Shown here: piece after piece, positions 19,801 to 28,097 of the stretch
How the letters are laid out: every line of letters starts with the position of its first letter
Position numbering within the stretch: the stretch's first letter is position 1
Source: Cytophagales bacterium
GTDB lineage: Bacteria > Bacteroidota > Bacteroidia > Cytophagales > UBA9547
Reading direction: 5' to 3'
DNA length: 29,922 nt
Assembly: GCA_025360395.1 (NCBI GenBank)
Contig: JANYCH010000102.1
Location: 1-29,922, forward strand
Notes under the pieces: generated by a model
Databases searched by the model: none
What the model saw: only the letters and a program-made list of their open reading frames with translations
What the model was told of the DNA's origin: nothing
Made by a program: the position numbers and the translations under genes

Positions 19801-22800
19801 ACCACTACCAATGCAGGAAAATGTAAACCGGTCAGCGATCAAATAGTTATAAAAATCACTCCTGCCCCTTTTATAGATGCTGGTCCTAAAACAATGACTC
19901 AGTGCGGAGATAAAACTTCGGTAGATTTATCAGGGTCTTTTGGAAATGCTAAAAACGGTAAATGGAGCGCCAGCGGTAAAGGTAAATTTGCCCCGACTGA
20001 TTCTTCAAAAGTAGCAAGCTATTTAATTACGAGTGAAGATGTAAGCAATGGAAAAGTGAACATAGTGTACACAACCAGTGGTGTTGGGAAATGCAGAGTT
20101 TACCGTGATACCTTAAGTTTAAATATTACCCCGGCACCTAAGGTTTCGGTAAGTGGAAATAGAGAAGTTTGTGCTGATAAGGACACTGTTCATCTATCTG
20201 GTACCAAAACTGCTGCTCAGGGGGTCCTTTGGTCTACTACAGGCAAAGGTATAATTTCTCCTAAGAGTGATTCAACCAACATTGTTTATAAGCTTACGCA
20301 GGAAGACAAAAGGAATGGAACTGTGAAATTTGCAATGGCAGCTACCGGCATCGGGACGTGTAATAAGGTTGCAGATTCCTTGGTAGTTTCGATAGGAGCA
20401 GCCCCAACCGTTGATGCAGGCAAAAGCGAGGAGTTTTGTGCCTCAACTAACAGCATAGATTTGACAGGATCAATAACTGTAGCAAATTCAGGTGTATGGA
20501 AAACTTCGGGCTCCGGAACATTTAGCGACAGTACAGATCTTTTTGGAAAATATTTTCCATCACCATCTGACAAACTTCTGAAATCTGTGGTTTTGACTCT
20601 TACTACAAAAGACAATGGTTTGTGTAATCCTGTAAGCAGTAAGGTATCTTATACTTTTACACCAATACCTGAAGTAACAATAGGAACAGACCAGACAATT
20701 TGTAAAGATGCTGGTAAAGTAACCCTGAATGGTTCGTTTAAAAATGCAAAGGGGGCATCATGGGTACCTGTAAATGGTAAAGGAACTTTCTCACCTGACA
20801 ATTCCCAAAGCATTACTTCTTATGTTTTCGATTCTTCAGATGTAACAGGAAACAGCTTTGTATTGAATTATGTGACTTTTGGAAATGGTGTTTGTAATCC
20901 TGTAAGTAAATCTCTTACTGTCAAGTTTACCCCTACGCCTGTGGTAAGTGCGGGAAATACAACCGGGATTTGTTCAGATGCACCCAGTATTATACTTAAC
21001 GGAACAGTGCAAAACGCTGGTGGAGGCCAATGGAAAACTTCCGGAAGCGGATCTTTAGTTTCCAGCGGTCAAGGTTTACAGGCCAGTTATATCCCGACTT
21101 CCACAGATATAATAAACGAGAAGGTAAAGTTCTATCTGACCAGTAAAAACAACAATGGTTGCAAGGCCTATACTGACAGTATTGAAGTGCCAATTACCAA
21201 AGCACCAACAATAGTTTCAATACCTTCACATACAATTTGTGCCGATTCAGCAGGTGTTCTTATTTCGCCATCATTGTCTGGTAATGTTAACAGCATATTT
21301 TGGTCAACCGCATCAGGTCAAGGAGGTTTTGTACCATCAAATACTTCACAGAATGTTACTTTTAAACCATCGCAGACACAAATTGCCAATGGAAAAGCAA
21401 CTGTAACCCTGGTCGCAACAGGTGGTGGTGTATGTATAAATAGCCAGGCAAAAGCAACGTCTACCATAAGCATTACACAAAGCCCTGCATTGACCTTAAC
21501 AGACGTATCAACATGTCAGGGAAGTACGGATGTGGAATTAAATGCAGTTCAGAACAATGACATTGCTACTGCATTTAAATGGACTTCACTTGGCGGCCCT
21601 ATTGCCGGAACATTTACAAACGAGAATTCTCTTTCAACAATCTATAAAACATCTCCGGGGGAGCAGGCATTACTGAATGGAGAAGTTCAGATCCTGTTTG
21701 AAACTACAAGTCAGGGTCAATGCAAGCCGTTTAGAGATACCATCACCATTCGTTTGCAGGAAACTCCCTTAGTAGACGCTGGTTTAGACCAGACAATCTG
21801 TACAAATGTAGATTCAGTACGTTTAAACGCAAAAGGCTCTGTTGGTTTTTGGAGTAAAATCGGGACTGGAACCGCTGGTATATTCAAACCAAATGCTTTT
21901 GCTTTAAGTAGCTCCTATTTTCCTTCCAAGGATGATTATACCAACAAAAAGGTGTCACTTGTATTCACATCTACTCCAGGAGGAACCTGTACTCAGAAAA
22001 GCGATACTGTAAATATTACCATAAATCAAGGGCCAACTTTTAACCCGGGTTCTGACAAAACTACCTGTGCCAATGCTGGACCAGTGAATATTAATGCCAA
22101 TAACTCAGCTGGTTCAACTGTTTCCTGGATTACTGATGGAACAGGTGCATTTGGGGATAGTTTATTATCTTCTACAACTTACACTCCATCTCAATCTGAT
22201 ATAGCAGCAGAAAGTATCTCAATAAAAGTCAAAGTGCTTGATGATGCCAAAATTTGTAAGCCGGAATACAAAAAGTTTAATATTATCATAACTCCAGCCC
22301 CACAGGTATTCAGTGGTTCTGATTTTGATGTTTGTGGAAATGCACCAAGTGTTCCTATTACAGGGAAGATTTCTAAAGCAAGTATCGGTGCCGGAAAATG
22401 GACAGTGCTTTCTTCAGTTCCAGGACAATTCAAATCGACTGGTAATAATGTATCTACTTTGTTGTCTGAAGATTATGTCCCTTCAGCACAGGAAAAGCAA
22501 AATACTTTCACCACCCTGTTATTTACTTCAAATAATAACGGTTTCTGTAAACCGGTATCTGATACATTAAGGATCAATTTTACTCCATCACCAACTGTTA
22601 AAGTTAACCTGCCGATAGATCCTGTTTGTGGTGATACTGCTTATATTCCTTTAAATGGAAAGGTTACAGTAGTGACAGGTGGTCAATGGACACACAACGG
22701 GCTTGGTTCATTTACAGATACAAATCAGGTAAGTACCAGGTATGTTCCAAATGATGATGAAAGAGTTAATGGAGCCAAAGTTAAATTTACCCTGACTTCT

Positions 22801-25800
22801 TATGCCATAGGGACTTGTATCTCTGAGAAAGATAGCTTTGAAATGCAAATCAAACCAAGGCCAACCTTAAATCCAGGACTGGAAACAACTGTTTGCGGCG
22901 ATACTTCTTTTATATTGTTGAATGGAACGGTTTCGAATGTAGGAGGGGGAGTTTGGTCTGTTGAAAAAGGTTCTGGCAAATTCAGTTCTAATCAAGCTAC
23001 AACTTCAAACCTTAATGATAAATATATTCCATCTGCAACTGATATAGTTTCAGGACAAGTATTGCTAAGACTAAGCACCATAGGGAATGGAAATTGTAAA
23101 CCATTGGCCGATTTTAAAAAAATCACCTTGACACCTACACCTAAAATAGATGCTGGTACAGATTTTAGTGTTTGTTCAAATAACAGGCTTTTAAACCTGG
23201 AAGGTTCTATTGTAAGGGTTGCCAAAGGTGGTAAATGGAGCAGTTCTGGTTCTGGACAATTTCTGACGACTAAAGATTCCCTGATAACCAGTTACAACCC
23301 ATCCTCACAGGATTCTTCAAATCAGAAAGTAACATTCTTTTTAATTTCTACAGGAAACGGGGCTTGTAAACCTTCCAGGGATACTTTGAATGTGAAATTA
23401 ACAATGGCACCAGTTTTAACTGTGAGTGTTCCTGCCAAAATTTGTGCTGATTCTAACTCTATCCTTCTTTCAGGAAATGTGAGTGGGGGGGCAACTTCGG
23501 GATTATGGTCTTCTACAGGTAAAGGTGTAATATCTGAGCCTTCTGCTTTAAATACTATTTACAATTTAAGTGAAGCCGATAAAACTGTGGGCAATGTGGT
23601 CTTCATCTTTTTATCAGATAACAATGGAAACTGTAAACCTGTCAGCAAGCAAGCCCAGCTTAATATAGATCCAAGGCCTGTAATATTTGCCGGAAATGAT
23701 ACGACTGTTTGCAGCGATAATAAACTCGTCCAGTTAAAAGGAACCAAAAATGCTGTAATTACTGCAACAAATTGGCTAACCTCCGCATCTCCAACCTTCA
23801 CTACCCCTTCTTCTAATCTTACCGTTAGTTATGCACCGGTAGCTGCAGATGTGAAAAAAGGAGCTATTGTGTTTGTATTACAGTCCACTGCTCAAGGTTT
23901 GTGTAAACCAGTCAAAGATGTAAAAGTTCTTAATTTTCAGGAAGCACCTGTCGTGACTGTAAATGCCGGTCTTCCTAAGACTGTTTGTGCAAATAATTCT
24001 GCAATCGAACTTAGTGGGAAAGTATTAAATGCCAACAGATCAGTTTGGGCGTCCCTTACAACTCCATCTGTAAACAGGGGTACTTTTGAAGATTCTATGA
24101 AGGTAAACTCAATCTTCCAGCCATCAATTAGTGAATTGGGCAATGGAAAAGACAGTTCTAAAGTAACGCTTCGTCTTACCGCTTATAATACAGTAGGGCA
24201 ATGTACCAGTGGTGCCAGCAGCGATGTCATGATAACAATCCTGCCTATTCCTACGATAGAGTTTAATGCCCCGGCTGATACCGTTACAGCTTGTGCAGAT
24301 AAGGACACTGTCTTTGTAAGTGCAGTGGCAAAAATTGCCGGAAAAATTGTACCAGGTTTTTGGGCTTCTTCAGGAACTGGTGTTTTTGAAACAAATGCAT
24401 TTATTTCAAACCCGGTTTACAGGTTCTCTCAGGACGATAGAAAAAGAGGGCAGATCGCCTTGATATTTAAATCAGATGGAAACATAGGCTGTGATACAGT
24501 TTCTAAGGTTAAAATAATCAAATTGATTCCTGCTGTACCTACGGCAGATGCTGGCCCTGATCAGGAAATCTGCAAGAACAATGCTACATTTAATCTGGAA
24601 GGTGCAATAACCACCGCGACCAAATCAGGCTGGCATTCTTCTTCTCCTGTTAGTAAAATACTTCCCGATTCTAATCAGTTGCAGATAGCTGTTGTTCCTC
24701 TTAAAAGTAATCTTGACGCAGGTGCTATAAAAATGAAATTGAGGACACATGGTCCGGCAACATGTAAAGATGTTACAGATGAAATGTTTGTAAACTTCAC
24801 TGAACCTCCTGTCGTGACAATTCCTGCTAGGGCAGTAGAAATATGTTCTGACAGCGATTCTCTTCCACTTTCAGCAAGTATCAAATTTGCAACAGGTGGT
24901 ATCTGGACAACAACAGGTTCTGGTAATTTCCTACCATCTACCACTACAGTGAATGCAATTTATGTAGCTTCTGCGTCGGATAAGGATAAAGGATCAGTTA
25001 AACTTAAACTTACAAGCACAGGTATTAGAAATTGCAATGCTGTATCAGACAGTATTCAGGTAAACATACTCAAAGCACCTGTCGTATCTGGTTCCGCTGA
25101 AAGTATTTGTGTTACCCCAAAAGGTATAGCTTTAACTGGTAAATCTTCAACCGGTTCTGGTGAATGGAAATCCTCCGGAACAGGATCTTTCTCTCCAAAT
25201 GCAAAATCTGATTCAGCAAGGTACTTTCCAGGTTTTGATGATTTCACTAAAGGGCAAATTCAATTATCCTTTACTACAGCTGATAACAAATCCTGTAAAC
25301 CAGTTTCTCAGGCAGTTGCCATTAATGTAAGCCCAGTGCCAATTGCAGATGCAGGCAAGGACCAGAAAATATGCATTGGAACAGGTACTCAGATTGCCGC
25401 CCTTGCTAAAAATAATATTGTAAAATATTCCTGGACCCAACTTCCCGCTAATGCTTCTGTAGCTGATAATATGGTATTAAGTACCGGTAATTTAAATGCC
25501 AATGCCCTTTTTAAACTGGAGGTGACTGATAATAAAGGTTGTAAAAATTCAGATACGGTATCTGTTACAGTTATGCAAACCCCTGTCCTTGAATATCCAT
25601 CTCCTTTCTGTGCATTTGACCTGATAAAACCTATCTCTAATAAGATTCCAAAAGACACAATTGATGGGGCATTTCAATGGTTCAGAGAAGATGACCTTTT
25701 GGTGTCACAAAATCACTCTTCGATAGTTCCAGATCAAAAGGGTAATTATGTAAACATGTTCTCAATTTATAACTGCTCAGTGAAAGCAGCTACAAAGGTT

Positions 25801-26856
25801 AATCCAGTGCCTTCTATAAGCGGTATTAACAAATACCTCTGCCAGAATACACCAACCACTGTTGGAGTCAACTTAGTAGAAAATAAAGGTTATGACTGGA
25901 CTTTCAGGGCATATGGGAAACCAAATATCAATATCCTGCCAGATGTTGGGAACAAAGTAGATGTGAAAGTCGGGAAAGATACCCTGGTTTATTATGTCTC
26001 TGTTAAAGATTTTAATTTTTGTGTTGGCAGGGACAGTATTATAGTTTATCCTGTCCCAGCACCGGTTCCTAAAAAACTTATTGACACCACACTTTGTGGC
26101 GGCGCTAATTTTACTTTAAATGGAACTCCCGTGAACTTCACTACTTCAAGAATTTCATATAAATGGTTGCCAAAAGGTGAAACCACTGCCTTGCTGCCAG
26201 TTACAGCGCCTATCACGGTGATTAAATCTGATACCAGTAAATTTATCCTGACAACGACAGTTGGAGAATGTTCATATAAAGACAGTGCATCCATCATCAC
26301 GAATCCGAAACCAAATCCAGAGTTCCCTGACATTCAGGAGTTTTGCACGGATGGAGATCCTAGCTTGCCAATTCCTGCGGTAGTATTAGATGCAGGCTCT
26401 AATGGAACTTATAATTGGAGTACTGGCGAAACAACAAGAAAAATTTCAGTTACCCAGGAAGGAAAATATAAGGTAGTTGTAGTAAATGAATTTAAATGTA
26501 CCGGTTCGGATAGTGTAACCCTTATAGAAAAATGCAAGCCGACAATCTTTAAACCTGATGCATTTACTCCAAATGGTGATGGTAAGAATGATGTATTCAG
26601 GATATTCGGTAACAAATTTGTTAAAAATTTTAAACTGTTAATATTCAATCGTTGGGGAGAAGTCATATATTACCTGGAAGACATTCCCGGAAACAGCGTT
26701 TTCGAAACAGGTAACAAGGTTTATGCCTGGGATGGTACATACAGGGGCGAAGAGATGCCAATGGGATCATATCCTTATATTATCACTTACGAAGGGAAAA
26801 TCGATGAATTTAGAGGTCCTTACCAATTGAATGGAAGTGTTACTTTGATAAGGTAA
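13867..26856 (+). CDS. Giant repeat-containing surface protein with T9SS type B C-terminal domain
   Basis: I choose ATG 13867 (4,329 residues) because it gives a proper signal peptide (FIIFFTTIFIGSFNVKA, cleaved before THIVG). The in-frame TTG at 13774 would put 31 extra residues in front. Residues of about 27-308 form the 'THIVGa.l.Y.....Y.i.v.lYRDC' domain seen at the N terminus of many Bacteroidota surface proteins. Residues 309-478 hold two PKD-like domains (WNFGEA...YTYTKAGTYTIKL and WNFLDGST...HIYTKGGNYNVRF). Residues 479-3822 are 37 tandem units of about 90 residues. Residues 3823-4223 are further Ig-like modules of a different type. Residues 4224-4329 are the gliding-motility/T9SS type B sorting domain (FTPNGDGKNDVFRI, then FNRWGEVIYY, WDGTYRGE and GSYPYIITY). 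Like SprB-type adhesins, it is probably exported and displayed on the cell surface with help from the adjacent PorP/SprF-like protein. Adhesion or gliding is inferred. The coding sequence shows no frameshift over 13 kb. Confidence 0.92.
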   Translation: MKATAIESNARLLYFIIFFTTIFIGSFNVKATHIVGATLNYEYVSGNKYKISVLLYRDCRTTVPPIPVAAPNDIKINVRRSDGKTFRIQINKTSKRVLPVPLPDDPCAQPPNVVVCVEEYLYTAEFDLFESGFDHYLFFSLCCRNSTITNLAPEQQTETIYTKIPDRAIDTNQANAQFVNPPPSYVCGGKKVTVPHAATDADGDVLKYSLYTPNAGPQNKIQSDIYIPTVSAGLPNFVPVTYSTVNGANFSGQSPMNAKESIDSTNGDLTFIANNYGQFVVGVKVQEYRNNKLISETLRDYQFNIVRCPPPAKAVLALSDICNSLRVQPSNSGIDYPETGFFWNFGEAAKAPKDTSYSRSPSYTYTKAGTYTIKLIVNPFTKCADSTTKTIRVSQLKAAFTSSRDTCAGFPVDFTDKSTSSVNTPITNRDWNFLDGSTSTQTNPTHIYTKGGNYNVRFVVTNAIGCKDSVTNIVKIIQETPVAVAGSNDTLCKNDPTAQLKGIVNNAGGGIWKGGAGTFNPDNITLNAKYTPHADELKAGFADLKLVTTKNGKCGSDSTKIRLVFTDAPSVTPAIIPYSPVCGNNPSMDLRGRVLPANFGIIWSGSGGTFDSPNNPFAVYTLSPAELAAGKVTLTITSTKNGKCLPATANTTVTINPPPVVSAGNDTSVCINAADVNLRGTVTVPTKVLWSTNQGDGTFIGGNTSLNTIYRPGPGDLAKQPPIIEVFLSTNETPTFTYPQNCKPVKDTMYISLIPASKVSAGGNQTVCSNNPNVSLKGSVTFQNGAGKGTWVGGNGTFNPDRTSLNITYTPTAAEIAAKSLKLYLTSNNPDKCLDVTDSVTITFSPSPVVDAGLPDNFCKNNPAIKLKGVVGQGSSTGVWSGGKGTYAPDSANLNAIYTPTASELAAGKVKFTLKSTNNGKCAPVSNTVTHIFNDLPKIDAGQLLVACKNNSSIKLNASIIQGAKGVKWSGGAGKFTPSDTVLNPVYQPTAAEANSGKIVFTATSIGNGNCNPVTDTVSARFIDSPTASAGTAGPVCANNSKISLSGTSSTGSGVWSSTTGGNFVSSANDLVTFYIPSKADSSIGSVLLTLTSANNGLCQSVKSNVTVTITAATIVVAGPQQVNCANNPNIKLAGSVNGGASTGIWSGGTNNFPSGNTNLTGTYVPSPQEISKGKVLLTLSSTGNSNNTCVAVSDTVTFYFSPAPILNAGGDKSVCGDLTPVDLTATASSQITSVVWSTDGNGTFTNPNNLVTTYKPTIQDQDKNSIKLTLTSIAQGNCKPVNQSLNIIFTTKPVANAGPDFNYCTTDSLLQLSATGSPGTWSATGGGDFTPSASSLNAKYKPSASDISNKAFTLKFSTLVSGPCASVSDNVNIKVLDGLQTTFTAPTSICAGQLIALSSPKVSGVRVKWSSTGSGTFTPGDTAHNATYSPSQTEIKNGNASLSLEVITPQCGNATKNFNVKIAPKYDVTAGGNQQYCADITSVSLSGTKSGNFPVKWSSNGSGSFSPNDTSLVVNYIPSKSDLSTSGFKLTLTSKGTGCPNNASTIDISILTAPLIEAGNDIVICNDTSTVALNGALLNNKATGGFWTTNAGGTFNPNALSASYSPKSGEKGVFKFFITSTGNGICKAVKDSIKVTINDRPTIDALSGTKICADADTIKLSVKATNNTGIQWSKIQASGTIKNDKDTSTIYLVVPADRNAGFASFKVKTVQGADKCKPVEDQVVFDITPPTVVSAGGNVSYCANSAAIPLTANVTAASKVAWKTLGNGTFTDPAAFTTSYRPSKDDAAKGKVDVVVTALATNICKAKNDIVTITLTPEPTVTVPSDFDVCADSSFIKLDGVSSTGSGNWSSNSGNNFSPNAASQSVKFVPTAADIVKGKITFTFSSKNNASCAPVSKNVVVTITPAPKVTAGSDQEVCADISEVNLTGTVTVAGGVSWTSSGSGKFNSTNTSTGSSATDGYILSSLDTLARQVTLTITTTNAGKCKPVSDQIVIKITPAPFIDAGPKTMTQCGDKTSVDLSGSFGNAKNGKWSASGKGKFAPTDSSKVASYLITSEDVSNGKVNIVYTTSGVGKCRVYRDTLSLNITPAPKVSVSGNREVCADKDTVHLSGTKTAAQGVLWSTTGKGIISPKSDSTNIVYKLTQEDKRNGTVKFAMAATGIGTCNKVADSLVVSIGAAPTVDAGKSEEFCASTNSIDLTGSITVANSGVWKTSGSGTFSDSTDLFGKYFPSPSDKLLKSVVLTLTTKDNGLCNPVSSKVSYTFTPIPEVTIGTDQTICKDAGKVTLNGSFKNAKGASWVPVNGKGTFSPDNSQSITSYVFDSSDVTGNSFVLNYVTFGNGVCNPVSKSLTVKFTPTPVVSAGNTTGICSDAPSIILNGTVQNAGGGQWKTSGSGSLVSSGQGLQASYIPTSTDIINEKVKFYLTSKNNNGCKAYTDSIEVPITKAPTIVSIPSHTICADSAGVLISPSLSGNVNSIFWSTASGQGGFVPSNTSQNVTFKPSQTQIANGKATVTLVATGGGVCINSQAKATSTISITQSPALTLTDVSTCQGSTDVELNAVQNNDIATAFKWTSLGGPIAGTFTNENSLSTIYKTSPGEQALLNGEVQILFETTSQGQCKPFRDTITIRLQETPLVDAGLDQTICTNVDSVRLNAKGSVGFWSKIGTGTAGIFKPNAFALSSSYFPSKDDYTNKKVSLVFTSTPGGTCTQKSDTVNITINQGPTFNPGSDKTTCANAGPVNINANNSAGSTVSWITDGTGAFGDSLLSSTTYTPSQSDIAAESISIKVKVLDDAKICKPEYKKFNIIITPAPQVFSGSDFDVCGNAPSVPITGKISKASIGAGKWTVLSSVPGQFKSTGNNVSTLLSEDYVPSAQEKQNTFTTLLFTSNNNGFCKPVSDTLRINFTPSPTVKVNLPIDPVCGDTAYIPLNGKVTVVTGGQWTHNGLGSFTDTNQVSTRYVPNDDERVNGAKVKFTLTSYAIGTCISEKDSFEMQIKPRPTLNPGLETTVCGDTSFILLNGTVSNVGGGVWSVEKGSGKFSSNQATTSNLNDKYIPSATDIVSGQVLLRLSTIGNGNCKPLADFKKITLTPTPKIDAGTDFSVCSNNRLLNLEGSIVRVAKGGKWSSSGSGQFLTTKDSLITSYNPSSQDSSNQKVTFFLISTGNGACKPSRDTLNVKLTMAPVLTVSVPAKICADSNSILLSGNVSGGATSGLWSSTGKGVISEPSALNTIYNLSEADKTVGNVVFIFLSDNNGNCKPVSKQAQLNIDPRPVIFAGNDTTVCSDNKLVQLKGTKNAVITATNWLTSASPTFTTPSSNLTVSYAPVAADVKKGAIVFVLQSTAQGLCKPVKDVKVLNFQEAPVVTVNAGLPKTVCANNSAIELSGKVLNANRSVWASLTTPSVNRGTFEDSMKVNSIFQPSISELGNGKDSSKVTLRLTAYNTVGQCTSGASSDVMITILPIPTIEFNAPADTVTACADKDTVFVSAVAKIAGKIVPGFWASSGTGVFETNAFISNPVYRFSQDDRKRGQIALIFKSDGNIGCDTVSKVKIIKLIPAVPTADAGPDQEICKNNATFNLEGAITTATKSGWHSSSPVSKILPDSNQLQIAVVPLKSNLDAGAIKMKLRTHGPATCKDVTDEMFVNFTEPPVVTIPARAVEICSDSDSLPLSASIKFATGGIWTTTGSGNFLPSTTTVNAIYVASASDKDKGSVKLKLTSTGIRNCNAVSDSIQVNILKAPVVSGSAESICVTPKGIALTGKSSTGSGEWKSSGTGSFSPNAKSDSARYFPGFDDFTKGQIQLSFTTADNKSCKPVSQAVAINVSPVPIADAGKDQKICIGTGTQIAALAKNNIVKYSWTQLPANASVADNMVLSTGNLNANALFKLEVTDNKGCKNSDTVSVTVMQTPVLEYPSPFCAFDLIKPISNKIPKDTIDGAFQWFREDDLLVSQNHSSIVPDQKGNYVNMFSIYNCSVKAATKVNPVPSISGINKYLCQNTPTTVGVNLVENKGYDWTFRAYGKPNINILPDVGNKVDVKVGKDTLVYYVSVKDFNFCVGRDSIIVYPVPAPVPKKLIDTTLCGGANFTLNGTPVNFTTSRISYKWLPKGETTALLPVTAPITVIKSDTSKFILTTTVGECSYKDSASIITNPKPNPEFPDIQEFCTDGDPSLPIPAVVLDAGSNGTYNWSTGETTRKISVTQEGKYKVVVVNEFKCTGSDSVTLIEKCKPTIFKPDAFTPNGDGKNDVFRIFGNKFVKNFKLLIFNRWGEVIYYLEDIPGNSVFETGNKVYAWDGTYRGEEMPMGSYPYIITYEGKIDEFRGPYQLNGSVTLIR
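15301..25332 (+). repeat. 37 tandem protein repeats of about 90 residues (10 kb)
   Basis: The array runs without a gap from ETPVAVAGSNDTLCKND to the end of the unit SPNAK...VAINVS: 3,344 residues, 37 units, average 90.4. The general form is P.P.v.AG.d..vC.n...v.L.G.v....g.WsssGsGtF.p....l...Y.PS..D...g.v.LtLts..nG.CkPvsD.v...i. I checked every unit: each has one Cys near position 14, one Trp near position 35 and one Cys near position 75. Units differ strongly in DNA and protein sequence, so I see no recently duplicated pair. The pattern suggests beta-sandwich domains, each with its own disulfide. Units 3, 17, 24, 27 and 33 carry short insertions. Confidence 0.9.
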
Positions 26857-26857
26857 G

Positions 26858-27772
26858 ATGAGGTCTATTCGTTTTTTTGACAAGAATTACAGGTATGGGT
26901 TCAACGGACAGGAAAAAGATGATGAGATAAAAGGATCTGGAAACAGTTATGAATTTAAGTTTAGGATTTACGACCCTCGCCTAGGTAAGTTTTTAAGTGT
27001 TGATCCACTTAGTAAAAATTATCCATGGAACAGTCCGTATGCTTTTGCTGAAAATAGACCTATAGATGGTGTTGATTTAGAAGGCAAAGAATGGGAACAG
27101 TTTATGATGAGAAGGATTGTTGAAAGCAAAGGGGTTTCTGCATTAAAAGTAGTTAAAACTTCAAATGGTTCAGGACCTATAGTTGATGCTACATATAATT
27201 TACAATCAAAAAGTACTAGTGCTGCATTTAATAATTTAAAAACAGCTTATACTACAGATCCGGGCATAATACATAATCCCAATAATGCTTGGGCAAGTTA
27301 TAAGCCAATGGAAAATCCTAATGATGGAGATAATCAGTTAGCAGCTGGAGATCATATGGACATCGATATCATGGGAGGCGTATTTAAAGATTACGTTAGA
27401 TTTACCGACATTAAAGTTTCTGAAAACAGCTTTACAATTAAAGCGGCTACTTTATATGGTCATACAGATGCAGGCACTATAGAATTTTCTGGAACATTTA
27501 ATCCGGAAACAGGAATTATTGACTTTTCTATTCATAATGTTACCACAAATAATGTAGGAACCGATCTTCCGGGGTTTGGAAGAATGGCGCAAACTGCTCA
27601 ATGGAAGGCTGTCTTAGACAATGTTCAAAAGTTTGTAAATGGTGACGTGAAAAGTAAGACGTTAAAAAAAGAGATATACGGACAAGATGCGCAGGCAGGT
27701 GATGGAAAGAAAGTTGTAAATGAAGATTTGCAAAAAGGTACCACTACTGAGGAGTATCAGAGTGTAAAATAA
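26858..27772 (+). CDS. Orphan RHS core tail with an unassigned C-terminal domain
   Basis: A 304-residue protein starting one base after the stop of the giant gene (TAAGATG), so translation may be coupled. Residues 11-78 are a classical RHS repeat-associated core end (YRYGFNGQEKDDEIKGSG, RIYDPRLGKFLSVDPL, SPYAFAENRPIDGVDLEGKEW). The long YD-repeat shell that normally precedes it is absent. In RHS and polymorphic toxin proteins the segment after this core is the variable, often toxic, tip. Here residues of about 80-304 contain LAAGDHMDIDIMG, a VRFTDIKVSENSFTIKA strand pair, LYGHTDAGTIEFSG and a lysine-rich tail. I do not recognise a catalytic motif or signal peptide. Alternatives are a broken RHS remnant or an expressed orphan module. 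Its frame is closed by TAA at 26849-26851, so it is not a frameshifted extension of the giant protein. Confidence 0.7.
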   Translation: MRSIRFFDKNYRYGFNGQEKDDEIKGSGNSYEFKFRIYDPRLGKFLSVDPLSKNYPWNSPYAFAENRPIDGVDLEGKEWEQFMMRRIVESKGVSALKVVKTSNGSGPIVDATYNLQSKSTSAAFNNLKTAYTTDPGIIHNPNNAWASYKPMENPNDGDNQLAAGDHMDIDIMGGVFKDYVRFTDIKVSENSFTIKAATLYGHTDAGTIEFSGTFNPETGIIDFSIHNVTTNNVGTDLPGFGRMAQTAQWKAVLDNVQKFVNGDVKSKTLKKEIYGQDAQAGDGKKVVNEDLQKGTTTEEYQSVK

Positions 27773-27788
27773 CTAGGTAAATTAGGAG

Positions 27789-27818
27789 GTGAAGTACGCA
27801 TTAAAGCGCATGCTTCAC
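27789..27818 (+). terminator. Possible terminator hairpin after the RHS-tail gene
   Basis: GTGAAG (27789-27794) pairs with CTTCAC (27813-27818), with further CGC/GCG pairing inside, and TTTCTT follows on the plus strand. It lies 17 nt after the RHS stop and overlaps the end of the convergent 91-residue gene. The U-tract is weak. Confidence 0.4.
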
Positions 27819-28076
27819 TTTCTTAAATATCCATAAAAGAGTTATCCAGATAATATTAATAGCAACAAAAATTACTGTTGTTATCCCTAACAAAAACAGA
27901 AAGGAAGGCAGGGTTAAGTTTTTATTCATTAGGGTGGCAGTAGCTACGACCCCCAGCATTAAAAGCTGAAACATAGAAATAAATACCAGTCTTATAGGAA
28001 TAGATATGCTTTTATAGAATAGAAATAAATATGGTGCTAAGATTAAAATAGCACAGATAAGAATGTAGTAATTCAT
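27801..28076 (-). CDS. Small three-helix membrane protein, unknown function
   Basis: A 91-residue protein that I do not recognise. It is almost entirely hydrophobic, with three predicted transmembrane helices (about residues 3-21, 28-49 and 57-86) joined by short loops, and ends with a basic KKVKHAL tail, suggesting a cytoplasmic C terminus. It is convergent with the RHS-tail gene and lies 43 nt downstream of the 139-residue membrane-protein gene on the same strand, so the two may be co-transcribed. Small membrane proteins near toxin tails are sometimes immunity proteins, but those are normally encoded on the same strand as the toxin, so that role is only a guess. The ATG start at 28076 gives the helix directly; no better start is seen. 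Confidence 0.55.
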   Translation of the reverse strand: MNYYILICAILILAPYLFLFYKSISIPIRLVFISMFQLLMLGVVATATLMNKNLTLPSFLFLLGITTVIFVAINIIWITLLWIFKKVKHAL

Positions 28077-28097
28077 TGTGGTTACATTTTACTTAGG

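Noticed and set aside
15301..25332. CRISPR or DNA-level satellite array
   Set aside because: The period is about 270 nt, conserved only as protein sequence, without short identical repeats or spacers.
14227..26666. Many antisense open frames of 60-120 codons inside the giant gene
   Set aside because: They recur at the same place in successive repeat units, have no family resemblance and arise from the repeated composition of the coding strand.
26840..26900. RHS tail as a frameshifted extension of the giant protein
   Set aside because: The RHS frame has a TAA at 26849-26851 and the giant protein ends with a complete sorting domain, so two separate genes fit better.
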